From NCBI RefSeq assembly GCF_003837805.1, contig NZ_RQIT01000014.1:1-64000 (forward strand): DNA of 64,000 bases, in the 5' to 3' direction. Position numbers and translations under genes: made by a program. The stretch is from Bradyrhizobium sp. RP6 (GTDB taxonomy: Bacteria; Pseudomonadota; Alphaproteobacteria; Rhizobiales; Xanthobacteraceae). Positions within the stretch are counted from its first letter, which is position 1. Each line of letters begins with the position of its first letter. This document shows positions 52,529 to 61,553 of this stretch, in pieces. The notes under the pieces are model-generated. The model searched no databases. It was not told the DNA's origin and saw nothing but the letters and a program-made list of their open reading frames with translations.

Positions 52529-53464
52529 TCACCCGATCTCGAACGCGTCGGTGGCGAGATGGGCGTGCTTGTCGTGCCAGTGTTGCGCGATCTGCAACCG
52601 CGTCGGCACCCAGACGCGCTCATGCTCGCTGATATGGTCGAGGAAGCGCATCAGCCCCGCCGCGCGGCCGGGCCGGCCGGCAAGGCGGCAGTGCAGGCCG
52701 ACTGACATCATCTTCGGCGCGGTCTCGCCTTCGGCGTAGAGCACGTCGAAAGCGTCTTTCAGATACGTGAAGAACTGCTCGCCTTCCGCGAACCCTTGCG
52801 GGTTGATGAAGCGCATGTCGTTGGCGTCCAGCGTATAGGGAATGACGAGCTGCTTGCCGCCGGGACCCTTCACCCAATAGGGCAGATCGTCGGCATAGGA
52901 GTCGCAGAGATAGAGGAAACCGCCCTCCTCCATCAGCAGCCGGTTGGTGTTGATCGAGGAGCGCCCGGTGTACCAGCCGAGCGGCCGCGAGCCGGTCGCC
53001 TCGAGGTGGACGCGGATCGCTTCCGCGATCTCGGCGCGCTCCTGCGCCTCCGTCATGTCCTTGTGCTCGATCCACTTCAGACTGTGGCTCGCGATGTCCC
53101 AGCCTGCCTCCTTCATCGCCGCGACAATCTCGGGATTGCGCTTGAGCGCGGTGGCGACGCCGAACACGGTGGTCGGCCAGTTGCGCGCGGTGAACATCCG
53201 CCACAGCCGCCAGAAGCCGGCGCGCGAGCCATATTCGAACATCGATTCGATGTTGGCGTGGCGCTGGCCCGGCCAGGGCTGCGCACCGAGCACGTCGGAC
53301 AGAAATGCTTCCGAGGCGCGGTCGCCGTGCAGGATGTTGTTCTCGCCGCCTTCCTCGAAGTTGACGACGAACTGCACCGCGATCCGCGCGTTGCCGGGCC
53401 ATTGCGGATGGGGCGGGTTGCGGCCGTAACCGCGGAGATCGCGCGGGTAGCGGGGCTCAGTCAC
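52529..53464 (-). CDS. puuE: Allantoinase PuuE (polysaccharide deacetylase fold)
   Basis: 311 residues. YPRDLRGYGRNPPHPQWPGN, FVVNFEEGGENN, EYGSRAGFWRLWRMF, EIASHS-like DIASHSLKWIEHKDMTE and PLGWYTGRSSINTNRLLMEE are PuuE signatures. This metal-independent allantoinase opens allantoin to allantoate in the cytoplasm. Its GTG directly follows the DUF3830 stop, and uraD-uraH follows seven bases after its own stop, giving a tight operon. Confidence 0.92.
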   Translation of the reverse strand: MTEPRYPRDLRGYGRNPPHPQWPGNARIAVQFVVNFEEGGENNILHGDRASEAFLSDVLGAQPWPGQRHANIESMFEYGSRAGFWRLWRMFTARNWPTTVFGVATALKRNPEIVAAMKEAGWDIASHSLKWIEHKDMTEAQERAEIAEAIRVHLEATGSRPLGWYTGRSSINTNRLLMEEGGFLYLCDSYADDLPYWVKGPGGKQLVIPYTLDANDMRFINPQGFAEGEQFFTYLKDAFDVLYAEGETAPKMMSVGLHCRLAGRPGRAAGLMRFLDHISEHERVWVPTRLQIAQHWHDKHAHLATDAFEIG

Positions 53465-53878
53465 TCAGACTTCCTCGAAGCGGATCGGCAGCGCGCCCTT
53501 CCACAGCACGCTCATGCCCAACGTCGCCAGATTCTCCAGGCCCGAGGTCAGCGTGATGAAATGGTTGCCGGCGAGCTGGCCCATCTTGCTCGCGAAATGC
53601 ACGCCGCCATACGCCAGCAGGATCTCGGTCTCGCTGATGCCGCCCGGGTAAAGGATGATCTGGCCGGGCGCGGGATAGGAGGTGTGGTTCTCGTAACCGA
53701 CGCCGAAATCGAGGTCGCCGAGCGGCATCCATACACCCTCACCGCTCCAGCGCACATGGATGATGTGGCTTTCGAACGGCAGTGCCTTGCGGAACGCGGC
53801 GACGGTCTTGGGCGCCAATTGCTCTTCGAAGCGGGCATCGAAGGTGAAATCGCCGGCGCTGATAACGAGTTTGCTCAT
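53465..53878 (-). CDS. DUF3830-family protein
   Basis: 137 residues (M-S-K-L-V-I-S-A-G-D-F-T-F-D). The pattern FRKALPFESHIIHVRWSGEG, GYENHTSYPAPGQIILYPGG and MGQLAGNHFITLTSGLE is that of DUF3830, a cyclophilin-like fold found in purine or hydantoin catabolic operons. Biochemical role unknown; position as first gene of the allantoinase operon suggests a linked step. Start at 53878 is preferred over the upstream 53911. Confidence 0.8.
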   Translation of the reverse strand: MSKLVISAGDFTFDARFEEQLAPKTVAAFRKALPFESHIIHVRWSGEGVWMPLGDLDFGVGYENHTSYPAPGQIILYPGGISETEILLAYGGVHFASKMGQLAGNHFITLTSGLENLATLGMSVLWKGALPIRFEEV

Positions 53879-54210
53879 CTCATCTCTCTGGATCGGGGCC
53901 GGTGGCCCCACGGATAACTTTCAAGCAAAGAGCATTCCCGACCGTTTCACGCAAGTGGTGGGGTGAAGCCGGGCAGCGCCGGGACCAGAAGATGTTTCGA
54001 CACCCTTGCCGCCTGAAAACTCAACCGGTTCATTGAAGCGGATTGTGGCGGGCAAGTCCACCGGCGCCGCCGGCGGAATTGCCGAATAATTGGCCGCGCC
54101 CGAGGGGCCACGCGGCACGATGCCGTAATATGGGGTCCGGCTCTGCAGCGCACCGTCGAAGGGACGCTGCGCTGCGTCCGGGGCACGAGAGTGGAGTTTA
54201 GCGCACGCTG
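53879..54210. other. Stretch with a truncated minus-strand reading frame
   Basis: No complete gene. The minus strand is open from 54208 to the stop at 53921 and reads like protein (FDGALQSRTPYYGIVPRGPS, AANYSAIPPAAPVDLPATIR). It runs into the transposase fragment at its 5' side, so it may be the 3' remnant of a gene disrupted by an insertion. Confidence 0.4.
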
Positions 54211-54384
54211 GATGATGACGTCATCGAAGGCGCGACCTTCGACAACCTCGATCACTTTGCCAGCGAACTGTTCGAGTACCTCGTCTACTACAACGACCAC
54301 AGACCTCATCAGGCCTTGGCAGGACAAACTCCCAAGGCTTTTGCAGCAACCAAGACCACCGCAATCCAATCAGCGAATTATTGA
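54211..54384 (+). pseudogene. IS3/IS481-type transposase 3' fragment
   Basis: The frame ending at TGA 54384 encodes the C-terminal end of an rve-type transposase: HFASELFEYLVYYNDHRPHQ, then ALAGQTPKAFA, the typical Y-N-x-x-R-P-H-x-x-L ending. About 57 codons remain; the DDE catalytic core is missing. Confidence 0.75.
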
Positions 54385-55249
54385 ACATCGACAATTGCGA
54401 GCGACGCGAAGCAATCCAGAGTCTTTCCGCGGAGGGATTCTGGATTGCTTCGTCGCTACGCTCCTCGCAATGACGGTGGATGTGGCTGCGGACATGCACT
54501 CGCGTTCTCGCTGCGGAATTCGCCCGAGTTTTGCTTCGTCGCTCACCCTCTTGAGCCAAGAGGGCACAGGGAAGGCCGGGTGCTGACAACGCACCCGCGG
54601 TCCGCTGCGCGAAAATGTAGCGCAAAGAGACCGCACAGCAGCATACAGGTGGTGCCGATCACTCGGCCTTCCCTGCGCGATGGTCGGACGGCTTATGCCG
54701 CGCTCTCCCGGGAGCCGAGTTCGTTCTGGCCTCCCTCGCTCTCGCGAAATTCACCGGCCTCCGCGCCGGTTGACGCGAGTGCCGCCTCCGCAAGAGCTTG
54801 ACCGTAGCAACGACGGCCAGGACCACACGGTTTTGCCGTACGCGCGGCCCGCCATTTCGCCGCAGTTTTCCCAGCCCTGTCGACGGGGCTGGAAACTTAC
54901 AGGCGAGACGAACCTGACAGCGCCGCTCGTCCGCACGCCGTTCCGGGCTCACGGAGAGCAATCCGCCCCGCCCTTCACCTCTCGTGCACGACGCTGCCGC
55001 GTCCACCGCAAGCCCGGCTCGCGAACATGACGACCACACGATCGCCCCTCAAGAATGAGCCGGGATGAGCGACACATACGACAAATCCGAATTTCGGTAA
55101 AGTGGAATATTTTCGAGGAAGGCGATTGACAGGCCAGCGAAACAGCGCGGACGACGGCTGCCCGCGAGCAACGAAGAGGGGCGGTGCCAAGGCACCGCCC
55201 CTCGCGAATCCGGAAAACGCCTTCCGCGGATCAGGGCGAAAACGCCCGC
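54385..55249. repeat. Dispersed repeat region with palindrome
   Basis: 54394-54475 is the well-known rhizobial palindrome around GCAATCCAGA: arms at 54401-54423 and 54436-54456. The following ~600 bases match by memory a long, degenerate repeat common in Bradyrhizobium and Rhodopseudomonas genomes whose translations are often mis-annotated as proteins. No gene is supported here. The family is named from recognition only. Confidence 0.5.
55176..55203 (-). terminator. Hairpin after Tyr/Gly-rich gene
   Basis: GAGGGGCGGTGCC / GGCACCGCCCCTC stem of about 12-13 bp with a tiny loop, some 45 bases downstream of the minus-strand stop at 55250. Likely terminator for that gene; little T run. Confidence 0.6.
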
Positions 55250-55654
55250 CTAATAAGGCTGGTAATAGTGCGGCGCGCCATAATAAGGACCGCCGCCGTA
55301 GTAGCCGGGGCCGCCGTAATAGGGACCTGGCCCATAATAATAGCGGTTCTCGTAGTAGTCGCGACGTCGCTGCTCGGCGATCACCCCTCCGATGATGCCC
55401 GCCGCCGCGCCCATGAAGGCGAGGCCTGCTGCACTCGGTCCGCGTCGATGGTAGTGACGACGACGGGCTGCGCTGAAATCGGTGACGTCGGCGGAGGCCT
55501 GACCTGCCGCGGCAGCCTTTGGGGACACCGCCCGGGCCGGACCGGAGGATGCCGCAGCCGAGGGCGACACCGAGGTAGCGAGCAATGCCATGCCTGCAAA
55601 CGCAGCCAGGACCGCGTTGCGGCCGGCTGCGGAAATCGTCGGTCCATCACTCAT
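55250..55654 (-). CDS. Tyr/Gly-rich envelope protein
   Basis: 134 residues from the ATG at 55654 (GAGG nine bases upstream; another in-frame ATG at 55672). A signal-like hydrophobic start (NAVLAAFAGMALLATSVSPS), an Ala-rich spacer, R-R-R-H-Y-H-R-R-G, a helix AAGLAFMGAAAGIIGGVIAE and a C-terminal repeat of Tyr-Tyr-Gly-Gly-Pro units. Such Y/G-rich tails are common in small rhizobial envelope proteins; function unknown. Confidence 0.65.
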   Translation of the reverse strand: MSDGPTISAAGRNAVLAAFAGMALLATSVSPSAAASSGPARAVSPKAAAAGQASADVTDFSAARRRHYHRRGPSAAGLAFMGAAAGIIGGVIAEQRRRDYYENRYYYGPGPYYGGPGYYGGGPYYGAPHYYQPY

Positions 55655-55960
55655 CTTGATCTTCCTCTGCATCTTCCTCTGTTCTCGCCCAAAACGTACG
55701 CAAGCAAACAGTCTACAACACGCGCAAACCATTGAAATGGTTTCATGATCGCGGCGATCTGCCACGCTTTGAACAATTGTAAACCGAACGATCAGGTCCA
55801 GCTTGAACCATTCAACCTGAGCGGTTAATGAACAGCCGCGCCGTTTCTCGGTCGCCGTAAGCGTTTCACGTGAACCAACGCATCAACCGACGTCGTCGGG
55901 ATCGATGCCATTTCCAGGGTTCAACGTGATCGACGCGTCCTTTTCCTCGAAAGAAGTCAG
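55655..55960. other. Intergenic region with parS-like sequence
   Basis: No gene. It contains CGTTTCACGTGAACCA at 55862-55877, which matches 14 of 16 positions of the bacterial parS consensus (TGTTTCACGTGAAACA). It lies between two divergent promoter regions and may be coincidental. Confidence 0.4.
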
Positions 55961-56212
55961 ATGATTGCGGTTCGCAAACTGCCGGCGCGCTATGCGCCGA
56001 TCGTCATGCCGTTCGTGCTGTCCATTCTCATGACGGCGGTGGTCTCGGTCATATCGACGCTGCGAAGCCTCGGCGCAACGCCGGCCTTCCTGGCGACCTG
56101 GCCAGGCGCCTGGGCGCTGTCCTGGCTCGTCGCGTTTCCGACGCTGCTCATGGTCCTGCCACTCGTCCGCCGGATCGTGGCCTGCCTCGTCGCGGCGCCA
56201 CCCGGCCGATAG
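55961..56212 (+). CDS. DUF2798-family membrane protein
   Basis: 83 residues with two membrane helices (YAPIVMPFVLSILMTAVVSV and WALSWLVAFPTLLMVLPLVR) joined by the loop R-S-L-G-A-T-P-A-F-L-A-T-W-P-G, the DUF2798 pattern. Function unknown. It converges with the ClC gene eight bases away. Confidence 0.75.
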   Translation: MIAVRKLPARYAPIVMPFVLSILMTAVVSVISTLRSLGATPAFLATWPGAWALSWLVAFPTLLMVLPLVRRIVACLVAAPPGR

Positions 56213-56219
56213 CCGATCC

Positions 56220-58007
56220 TTACGAGAGCGCCCCAAGCACGCCCCTCGTCGCCTTGTCGATCTCCTCGACGTAGCGGCGACGGGCGAAGCTCTCGGTGAG
56301 GAAGCCGACAACCTTGCGGCTGTCGGTGGAATCGACCACGGCCAGCATCTCGGCCTCGGCCTCGTCGAACACCGCCATCGCCGATTTCACGTTCATTTCC
56401 GGGATCAGCACGATGTCGATCAGGCGGGCAAGCTCGATCACCTGGATGTCGTCGGCGATGCTGTCGAGATCGTTGGAGAACAGGTCAGGCAGCATGACCA
56501 GCCCGACATATTCGTCCGCATTGTTGACGATCACGATTCCGGGCCGCGAGCCCAGCGCGAACTCGCGGCGGACCGCAGCGATCGTCGTGGTCGAGGGCAC
56601 CTTACCGACGTCGGAGCGCATCAGCCGCTCGACCGTGAGATTGCGCAGCCAGCCAACGTCGTTGGCGCTGCGGATGGTCTCGCCGCGCAGATGCAGCCGC
56701 CAGGTCGAGAAGGAGTGGCCGAACATGAAGCGGACGCAGATCGAGGTGACGATGCAGCCGGCGAGCACCACGGCGGTGACGTCGACATTGCGGGTCATCT
56801 CGAGCACGAGGAACGACATCGTCAGGGGGCCGCCGACGATGGCGACACCGAGCGTCGCCATGCCCGTCAGCATCGCGACCAGCGGATCGATCGCGAAGTT
56901 CGGGCTGATGAGCAGCAGCACCGCGGCAAAGAACTTTCCGATCAGGCTGCCGACGAACAGCGAGGCGAAGAACAGGCCGCCGCGGAAGCCCGAGGCGAGC
57001 GAGATCAGGCAGGCCGTCACCTTCAAGGCGATGACCAGCGCGATCAGGCCGATCGTCATCTCGTGAAAGAGATCGAGCACCATGGCGCCGTGGCCGGCTG
57101 CCAGCACTTGCGGCGTGATGATCGCGAAGCCGCCGACGATGAGGCCGCCGATCACCGGACGCAGCCAGACCGGCATCCAGGCGAACAGGCGCTCGAACAT
57201 CGGCGAGGAGCGCATCACGGCGATGCCGACGCCGCTGGTGACGAGGGCGAGCCCGATCAGTGCCAGATACTGCTCGACGCCGACGGCGCTGACCTTCGGG
57301 ATCTCCAGCGAATAGGGTGCACCGCCCAGCCATTGCGCGGTCAGGGCGCCCGCCAGCGAGGCCGCCAGGATCGGCGCGGCGCTGCCGACCGAATAGACGC
57401 CGACGATCAGCTCGCAGGCGTAGAAGGCGCCGGTGATCGGCGCGCCGAACGCCGCCGCGATCGCGGCCGCCGCGCCGCAACCGACCATCAGGCGCAGATC
57501 GTTGCGGCGAAGATTGAAGAACTTGCCGAGCAGCGAAGCGATTCCCGAGCCGATCTGGGTATAGCCGGCCTCGAGGCCGACCGAGGCGCCGCAGCCGTTG
57601 GAGATCAGCGTCTGGCTCGACACCACCACGCTGTCCCGCATCGACAGATTGCCGCCGCGTAGCGCATTGGCCTCGATCGGATCCACCGCGTTCGAGATCT
57701 TCATGCGCCGCCGCGACCATTCCATGATGCCGAGCGAGAGCCCTCCGAGCGCAGGTGCGATCAGCGCCGCCCACGGGCTGACGCTCTCGTGAGCCGAGAG
57801 GTGAACATCAATGGGAATGCCGTAGATTACCACATGCGCGAGCTGGGCAATCTGGGCCATCAACGTCACGACCGAGCCCGCGAGCGTACCGATCACGAGC
57901 GCAAGCGGGATCAGGTAGAACTCGTTGCTGCGTAGCAGGGCGCGCAGCCGAACCATGGTACGGTTCGTCCCCTTGCGATCGACGAGATGCCTGATCCGCA
58001 CGAACAC
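56220..58007 (-). CDS. ClC-family chloride channel/antiporter with CBS domains
   Basis: 595 residues. The transport domain of 16-18 helices spans residues 20-430; the anion-binding motif reads G-C-G-A-S-V-G-L-E-A-G-Y where GREGP is canonical, with the Glu kept. Two C-terminal CBS domains (about 460-590) follow. It exchanges Cl- with protons, or conducts it, across the inner membrane. The GTG at 58007 and ATG at 57956 are both possible starts. It follows the aldolase gene by 13 bases in the same direction. Confidence 0.85.
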   Translation of the reverse strand: MFVRIRHLVDRKGTNRTMVRLRALLRSNEFYLIPLALVIGTLAGSVVTLMAQIAQLAHVVIYGIPIDVHLSAHESVSPWAALIAPALGGLSLGIMEWSRRRMKISNAVDPIEANALRGGNLSMRDSVVVSSQTLISNGCGASVGLEAGYTQIGSGIASLLGKFFNLRRNDLRLMVGCGAAAAIAAAFGAPITGAFYACELIVGVYSVGSAAPILAASLAGALTAQWLGGAPYSLEIPKVSAVGVEQYLALIGLALVTSGVGIAVMRSSPMFERLFAWMPVWLRPVIGGLIVGGFAIITPQVLAAGHGAMVLDLFHEMTIGLIALVIALKVTACLISLASGFRGGLFFASLFVGSLIGKFFAAVLLLISPNFAIDPLVAMLTGMATLGVAIVGGPLTMSFLVLEMTRNVDVTAVVLAGCIVTSICVRFMFGHSFSTWRLHLRGETIRSANDVGWLRNLTVERLMRSDVGKVPSTTTIAAVRREFALGSRPGIVIVNNADEYVGLVMLPDLFSNDLDSIADDIQVIELARLIDIVLIPEMNVKSAMAVFDEAEAEMLAVVDSTDSRKVVGFLTESFARRRYVEEIDKATRGVLGALS

Positions 58008-58020
58008 CCTCTGCCCGCCC

Positions 58021-58674
58021 CTACCGTTCCGCCAGTCCGTAGCCGGCCATGCGCTGGCGGACCCGCTCGATCTCGTCGCTGGAGAGCAGCGGCGGCCGTC
58101 CGATCTGGAGGCAGCCGTGATATTGCCGCGCCAGCGTCTCGACCTCGACGGCGAGCCACATCGCCTTGTCCAGCGTCTTACCGATCGCGATCATGCCGTG
58201 GTGGTCGAGCAGGCAGGCAAGCCGGCCTTCCAGCGCCCGCACCGCATGTTCGGAGAGCTCCGCCGTCCCGAACGTCGCATAGGGCGCGCAGCGGATGCTG
58301 TCGCCGCCGGCCGCCGCGATCATGTAGTGCACCGGCGGAATCTCCATGCCCATGATCGCCAGGATGGTGCAATAGGTCGGATGGGCGTGCACGACGGCAT
58401 TGACGTCGGGCCGCGACTTCAGGATGTCGCGATGGAAGCGCCACTCGCTCGAGGGCTTCTGGTCGGGCGCGTGGGCGCCGTCCATGGTCATGAAGACGAT
58501 CTGGTCCGGACGCATGGCCTCATAGGGCACGCTGGTCGGCGTGACCAGGAGCCCGTCCACATGCCGGACGCTGATATTGCCCGAGGTGCCCTGGTTGATG
58601 CCGAGCGCGTTCATGCGCCGGCAGGCGTCGATAATGGCCTGTCTCTTGGCGAGCTCGTCCGCTGTCATCGACAT
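58021..58674 (-). CDS. Class II aldolase/adducin-family protein
   Basis: 217 residues with class II aldolase features: SSEWRFHRDIL, zinc ligands in V-H-A-H-P-T-Y-C, and DHHGMIAIG; L-fuculose-phosphate-aldolase-like. N-Q-G-T-S-G-N-I-S near residue 30 is the phosphate-binding loop. It may cleave a sugar phosphate or act on a related substrate; the partner kinase is not adjacent. AGGA upstream of the ATG. Confidence 0.88.
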   Translation of the reverse strand: MSMTADELAKRQAIIDACRRMNALGINQGTSGNISVRHVDGLLVTPTSVPYEAMRPDQIVFMTMDGAHAPDQKPSSEWRFHRDILKSRPDVNAVVHAHPTYCTILAIMGMEIPPVHYMIAAAGGDSIRCAPYATFGTAELSEHAVRALEGRLACLLDHHGMIAIGKTLDKAMWLAVEVETLARQYHGCLQIGRPPLLSSDEIERVRQRMAGYGLAER

Positions 58675-59146
58675 GTCGCTTTCCTGTCGAGGGCTTGTTG
58701 GATCGAGTTACGTCAAAGCCACATGACAGTGCAAGCGAAAGCGTCCCGAATCCCGTGACACTCCGGCCGAACGCGATAGCAACAGGTTAACAGATTGTCG
58801 CAGCTCTAGCAGGCCGGTCCGGACCGCCGCGACCCCGTTGATGAGTGAACTGCACGGAATAGGCGGCGAGCAGCATGCAGAGCACGCGCGAGAGCCATAA
58901 CAAAAGTTAAGTCCGGTGCGGAGGCAATGAGATCGAACGGTGCAATCGCAAAGCAACCATTCCCCACGATTGCCGTTTCACTGTGCATCGATACACGAAC
59001 AGAAGCAGCCGAATCAATTGCACGAGCCCCGTTCCAGAATTGATCCGCACGATCCCGTTGCCTGCAGCCGTTGGGCGCTTCGATTAGGGACAAACGTCAG
59101 AGAGCTCAAGGCGGCGATTCATCAATTCGGCAGAGCAGCGGATGCC
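58675..59146. other. Gene-free stretch
   Basis: No gene is supported. The plus-strand frame of the amidotransferase is open from 58940 but its first ~70 codons read as non-coding. It probably holds divergent promoters for the aldolase-ClC pair and the amidotransferase. Confidence 0.4.
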
Positions 59147-59965
59147 GTGGCGTACGGCCTTCAGCAATGGCGGCGTAGCGCCTCGCGTTGGCAGTGGCAG
59201 GGGCGCAGCCGCGCGCCGCAGGTCGGCATTCTCTCCGATTCCATGATCGCGCGCGGTGAGCAGCTCGCCTCGGTTGCACTGATCTGCGTCAATGCCGTCG
59301 CTCTCGTCGCCGGGGCCGTGCCACGCATCCTGCCCGTCGCGCCGGCATCTGATGTCGATGCATATCTCGATGGCCTCGACGGTGTTTTCGTCGGCGGCGG
59401 GCAGACCAATGTTCATCCGTCGCGTTATGGGCGAATGGCCGATGAGACGCGCGACGGCCCGTTCGATGAATTCCGCGACGAGGTCGCGCTGCGCCTGATC
59501 CCGCGGGCGCTGGCGCGGGGCATCCCCACTCTGTTCGTCTGCCGCGGCCTCCAGGAGCTGAACGTCGCCTTTGGCGGCACGCTTGCGAAGGAGCCGGACG
59601 ATTTGCCCGAGGACCAACGCCATGGCACGCCCGAGGCGGACAACGAGGACGCCCGCTACCGGTTGCGGCAGAAGGTGACTCTGCGCAAGGGCGGCGTCCT
59701 GCAACAGATCTGCGGCGCGGATTCCATCACCGTGAATTCGCTGCACATCTTCCTGATCGCCGATCTGGCTCCGGGGCTCGTCGCCGAGGCTGTCGCTGAA
59801 GACGGCTCGATCGAGGCCGTCAGCGTCGAGGGCGCGAGCGATTTTGCCCTCGGCACCCTCTTTCATCCGGACTATTGGGCGAGCTCCGACCACGCCTCGG
59901 CGCGCGTTCTGTCAGCCTTCGGGGACGCGGTTCGCCGGCACGCGAAGGCGCAGGGGGCAGCGTAG
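59147..59965 (+). CDS. Class I glutamine amidotransferase-like (peptidase C26, PuuD-type) protein
   Basis: 272 residues from the GTG at 59147; the true start is unclear because the upstream frame lacks a good ribosome-binding site. Core motifs: QVGILSDSMIARGEQL, FVGGGQTNVHPSRYG, nucleophile Cys in V-C-R-G-L-Q-E-L-N, and F-H-P-D-Y, where the family has HPE, so the acid is Asp instead of Glu. PuuD hydrolyses gamma-glutamyl-GABA. It ends three bases before the YbdK-type ligase, suggesting a linked gamma-glutamyl function (inference). Confidence 0.8.
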   Translation: MAYGLQQWRRSASRWQWQGRSRAPQVGILSDSMIARGEQLASVALICVNAVALVAGAVPRILPVAPASDVDAYLDGLDGVFVGGGQTNVHPSRYGRMADETRDGPFDEFRDEVALRLIPRALARGIPTLFVCRGLQELNVAFGGTLAKEPDDLPEDQRHGTPEADNEDARYRLRQKVTLRKGGVLQQICGADSITVNSLHIFLIADLAPGLVAEAVAEDGSIEAVSVEGASDFALGTLFHPDYWASSDHASARVLSAFGDAVRRHAKAQGAA

Positions 59966-59968
59966 ACC

Positions 59969-61156
59969 ATGCACCGCTACCGCTTCGGCATCGAGGAAGA
60001 GTATTTCCTGGTCAACCGCCAGTCCGCGGCGCCGCGATCCGAGCTGCCCAAGCCCTACATGGCGGCGGCCCAGAAGCAACTCGGCGAACGGCTGACCACC
60101 GAAATCCTGCAATCGCAGATCGAGGTGGCGACCCCGCCGCTGACGTCTTCGGCCGATGCGCTGGCCGAGCTCGCGCATTATCGCTCGGTTCTGACCGAGG
60201 TCGGCAAGGACCACGGGATCGGAATCGTCGCGGCCGGCACGCACCCGCTGGCTCAACCGCAGCAGCAGCGCATGACGCGCAAGCGCCGCTACAGCAAGGT
60301 CATCAGCGACCTCGGAATGGTCGGCCTCGGCAACCCGATAAGCGGGCTGCACGTCCACGTCGAGGTGCCCGAGCCCGACCTGCGCGTCGAGATCATGCAC
60401 CGCCTGGTGCCGTTCCTGCCGCTGCTGCTGGCGCTCTCGACCTCGTCCCCGTTCTGGTGCGGCTACCCCACGGGATTGCTGGGCTATCGCAATGCCGCCA
60501 ATGACGCCCTGCCCCGGACCGGGTTTCCCGAGATGTTTCGGAACCTGGCCGAATACGAGACCTATGTGAAGGCATTGGTCGATGCGGGCATCGTCCCCAA
60601 CGCCACCTATGTGTGGTGGGCGCTGCGGCCCTCGCTCCAGCATCCGACCCTGGAGCTGCGCATCACCGACTGCTGCACGGCCATTGCGGACTCCGTGGCG
60701 ATCGCGGCCCTGTTTCGTGCGCTGGTCCGGCACGCGGTGCACCATCCCGATCTGAACGCCACCTATTCGGCCGTGCACCGCGCACTAGTCGAGGAGAACC
60801 GCTGGCGGGCCCAGCGCTACGGAACCGACGGCACCTATATCGATCTGGTGTCGTTCGAGCCGATTTCATTTCGAAGCTGGCTCGAGGCGGTGATCGCCAT
60901 GCTGGCGCCCAACATCGCGCATCTGGGCATCGAAGACGATATCCAGCATCTCAAGACGATCCCCAAGCGCGGCACTTCGGCACATCTTCAGCTCGAATAT
61001 TTCCGTAGCTTGAGGAAATTCGGCCGGTCGCCGCGGGAAGCGATCGGCGATGTGACGAAATGGCTGCGGACCTCGACCGAAGCCGGTGATTTCGCCGCCC
61101 GGGGCGGCGAGCCGAAGGCGCCTCCGGCGCGGCAACCGCTGGCGGATCCGGTCTGA
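59969..61156 (+). CDS. YbdK-type carboxylate-amine ligase (glutamate-cysteine ligase 2 family)
   Basis: 395 residues with GCS2 features: RFGIEEEYFLVNRQS at the N-terminus, LQSQIEVATPPLTS, VAAGTHPLAQPQQQRM, GNPISGLHVHVEVPEP, and a C-terminal PTLELRITDCCTAIAD. It would join a carboxylate (often glutamate) to an amine using ATP. E. coli YbdK has weak gamma-glutamylcysteine ligase activity. The tight coupling with the amidotransferase suggests a make-and-break pair acting on gamma-glutamyl compounds. Confidence 0.88.
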   Translation: MHRYRFGIEEEYFLVNRQSAAPRSELPKPYMAAAQKQLGERLTTEILQSQIEVATPPLTSSADALAELAHYRSVLTEVGKDHGIGIVAAGTHPLAQPQQQRMTRKRRYSKVISDLGMVGLGNPISGLHVHVEVPEPDLRVEIMHRLVPFLPLLLALSTSSPFWCGYPTGLLGYRNAANDALPRTGFPEMFRNLAEYETYVKALVDAGIVPNATYVWWALRPSLQHPTLELRITDCCTAIADSVAIAALFRALVRHAVHHPDLNATYSAVHRALVEENRWRAQRYGTDGTYIDLVSFEPISFRSWLEAVIAMLAPNIAHLGIEDDIQHLKTIPKRGTSAHLQLEYFRSLRKFGRSPREAIGDVTKWLRTSTEAGDFAARGGEPKAPPARQPLADPV

Positions 61157-61234
61157 CGCCGCAGGCGCATGGAACGACGTTTCGGCCGCCGACTTAGCTC
61201 AGCATGACCGCAATGGACATCGGTGGAGACTATC

Positions 61235-61441
61235 ATGAGCGACAGCGGAGTTAGCATGCTGCTGGGCCATGCGTCGGCCCAGATGCTTTGGCTCTGGTTC
61301 ATCGGCGCGTTCGTGCTCGGCGGAGTCCTCGTCTACGGGGTGATGAAGGCCGGCCACCTGCGCCGCGGCGAGCGGGCACGCCTCGATCGCGCGACGGAAG
61401 AGCGGCAGCGCCAGGAAGACCCCTACAAGCGCCCGACCTGA
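61235..61441 (+). CDS. Small single-pass membrane protein
   Basis: 68 residues from the ATG at 61235 (GGAG six bases upstream): one helix LWLWFIGAFVLGGVLVYGVM followed by a basic, charged cytoplasmic tail ending D-P-Y-K-R-P-T. Function unknown. Confidence 0.6.
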   Translation: MSDSGVSMLLGHASAQMLWLWFIGAFVLGGVLVYGVMKAGHLRRGERARLDRATEERQRQEDPYKRPT

Positions 61442-61553
61442 ACAATCGCCGCGAACGCCGGTTGCAGTTTGGAACTTTCGTTCTCCGCAGGTCTTGATCG
61501 CCCGAGGATTGAGGAAGGCGACGCCTTCCTGTGGCACCTCATGAGGAGGACGT

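Noticed and set aside
54680-55030. Possible 116-residue gene
   Set aside because: Part of a degenerate dispersed repeat whose translations are frequently mis-called; Arg/Ser/Pro-rich, no ribosome-binding site.
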